From Acidobacteriota bacterium (GTDB taxonomy: Bacteria; Acidobacteriota; Polarisedimenticolia; Gp22-AA2): a stretch of DNA of 6,249 nt. The DNA is taken from NCBI GenBank assembly GCA_016177515.1, contig JACOUZ010000222.1:1-6249 (forward strand), given 5' to 3'. Of the stretch, positions 5,734 through 6,249 are shown piece after piece. Under the pieces are notes generated by a model. It was not told the origin of the DNA, made no database searches, and saw only the letters and a program-made list of their open reading frames with translations. Within the stretch, counting starts at the first letter, position 1; each line of letters starts with the position of its first letter. The translations under genes were made by a program, and so were the position numbers.

Positions 5734-5797
5734 TCACCGCCGCGCCCCCGGCTTCGGCGGCCGGGGCGTGCTGCTTCAGCGTGCACTCGATCCGGCC
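5734..5797. repeat. 64-bp direct repeat, copy upstream of hydrolase gene
   Basis: Second copy, ending next to the ATG at 5731-5733. Read in the source frame it would give RIECTLKQHAPAAEAGGAAV, but it is in another frame relative to the hydrolase start (121 is not a multiple of 3). It overlaps the 3' end of the TVP38-family gene, supplying its last codons and stop (5776-5778). Confidence 0.9.
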
Positions 5798-6249
5798 CGG
5801 CTCTGCAAAGCCCGGCGGGCGAGGCGGGTCACGTACACCGTCACGGCGATCGTCGCCAGAAGACCGATGGCCCAGGAGGCGTACTCGGCGGACGAGCGCT
5901 CCGCCCGGCCCGCGGCGGCCTGGGCGACCGCGCGCCCCGCAAACCCCAGATAGACGTACAGCACGGTGCCGGGCATCATGCCGATCCAGGATGCGAGGAC
6001 GTAGGCCGCGAAAGGGACCCGCGTCAGGCCGTACAGGTAGTTCAGCAGCGTGAACGGAAAGACCGGGCTCAGCCGGGTGAGCAGGACGATTTTCCAGCCT
6101 TCCCGGCCGACCGCCTCGTCGATCGCCGCGAAGCGCGGGTTGTCCCGCGCCCAGCGCTCGACCCGATCGCGGGCCAGGTAGCGGGCCACCAGGAAGGCCC
6201 CCGCCGCCCCCAGCGTCGATCCGGCCGACACGGCCACGAAGCCCCAGCC
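5776..6249 (-). CDS. TVP38/TMEM64 family (VTT domain) membrane protein, N-terminus outside window
   Basis: Integral inner-membrane protein of the DedA/VTT superfamily (PF09335), probably concerned with membrane lipid or solute movement; the exact role of bacterial TVP38 proteins is not settled. The frame is open to the window edge (residues GWGF precede the GTG at 6237), so about 157 C-terminal residues are seen of a usual 210-240. The VTT core is clear: GSTLGAAGAFLVARYLAR, then GREGWKIVLLTRLSPVFPF, LLNYLYGLTRVPF, and SWIGMMPGTVLYVYLGFAGR. A final transmembrane helix (WAIGLLATIAVTVYVT) is followed by a basic tail (RLARRALQSRAGSSAR). The last residues and the stop come from the 64-bp repeat, so the native C-terminus may have been changed, though everything functionally conserved lies before it. 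First visible gene of a likely minus-strand cluster with the hydrolase and aldo/keto reductase. Confidence 0.92.
   Translation of the reverse strand, partial: GWGFVAVSAGSTLGAAGAFLVARYLARDRVERWARDNPRFAAIDEAVGREGWKIVLLTRLSPVFPFTLLNYLYGLTRVPFAAYVLASWIGMMPGTVLYVYLGFAGRAVAQAAAGRAERSSAEYASWAIGLLATIAVTVYVTRLARRALQSRAGSSAR

Noticed and set aside
5042..5737. 231-codon minus-strand frame overlapping the hydrolase
   Set aside because: It is in a different frame of the same strand and has Arg/Gly/Pro-rich composition; the hydrolase frame carries the complete Ser-Asp-His triad.

Overview
This GC-rich window (third codon positions are overwhelmingly G or C) reads as ordinary bacterial chromosome. Three things suggest an uncultured soil, sediment or subsurface bacterium, perhaps Acidobacteriota or a similarly GC-rich deep lineage: a 3' gltX fragment followed by tRNA-Gln and tRNA-Glu, a DUF547 protein, and a secreted protein ending in a 'YYLxRxxNxCGxGTYG' module. 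That placement is inference from protein style and is weak. There is no phage, IS, CRISPR or toxin-antitoxin gene, and I see no clear new multi-gene system.

Left part, plus strand (1-1756). The window opens inside gltX (glutamyl-tRNA synthetase), which ends at 682. Its stop codon lies inside the -35 box of a near-consensus sigma-70-type promoter (TTGACA, 17 nt, TAAAAT). That promoter is placed to transcribe tRNA-Gln(CTG) (719-792) and, 11 nt later, tRNA-Glu(CTC) (804-878). A DUF547 exported protein follows (926-1756). The gene for the enzyme that charges tRNA-Glu, and in many bacteria also mischarges tRNA-Gln, therefore sits directly before one tRNA of each kind.

Right part, minus strand (6249 down to 1719). 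Reading in the direction of transcription: a TVP38/TMEM64-family membrane protein (N-terminus outside the window), a small alpha/beta hydrolase, a long aldo/keto reductase with a C-terminal-half insertion, a secreted protein of unknown function with its own strong Shine-Dalgarno and GTG start, and an NAD(P)H-dependent FMN reductase. The first three are closely spaced and may be co-transcribed. The FMN reductase and DUF547 genes converge and share 38 bp at their 3' ends.

Notable non-gene structure: a 64-bp segment from the 5' coding part of the hydrolase gene is repeated (59 of 64 positions identical, offset exactly 121 bp, same orientation) immediately upstream of that gene. The outer copy supplies the last codons and stop of the TVP38-family gene. 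No stretch longer than 300 bases lacks a gene.
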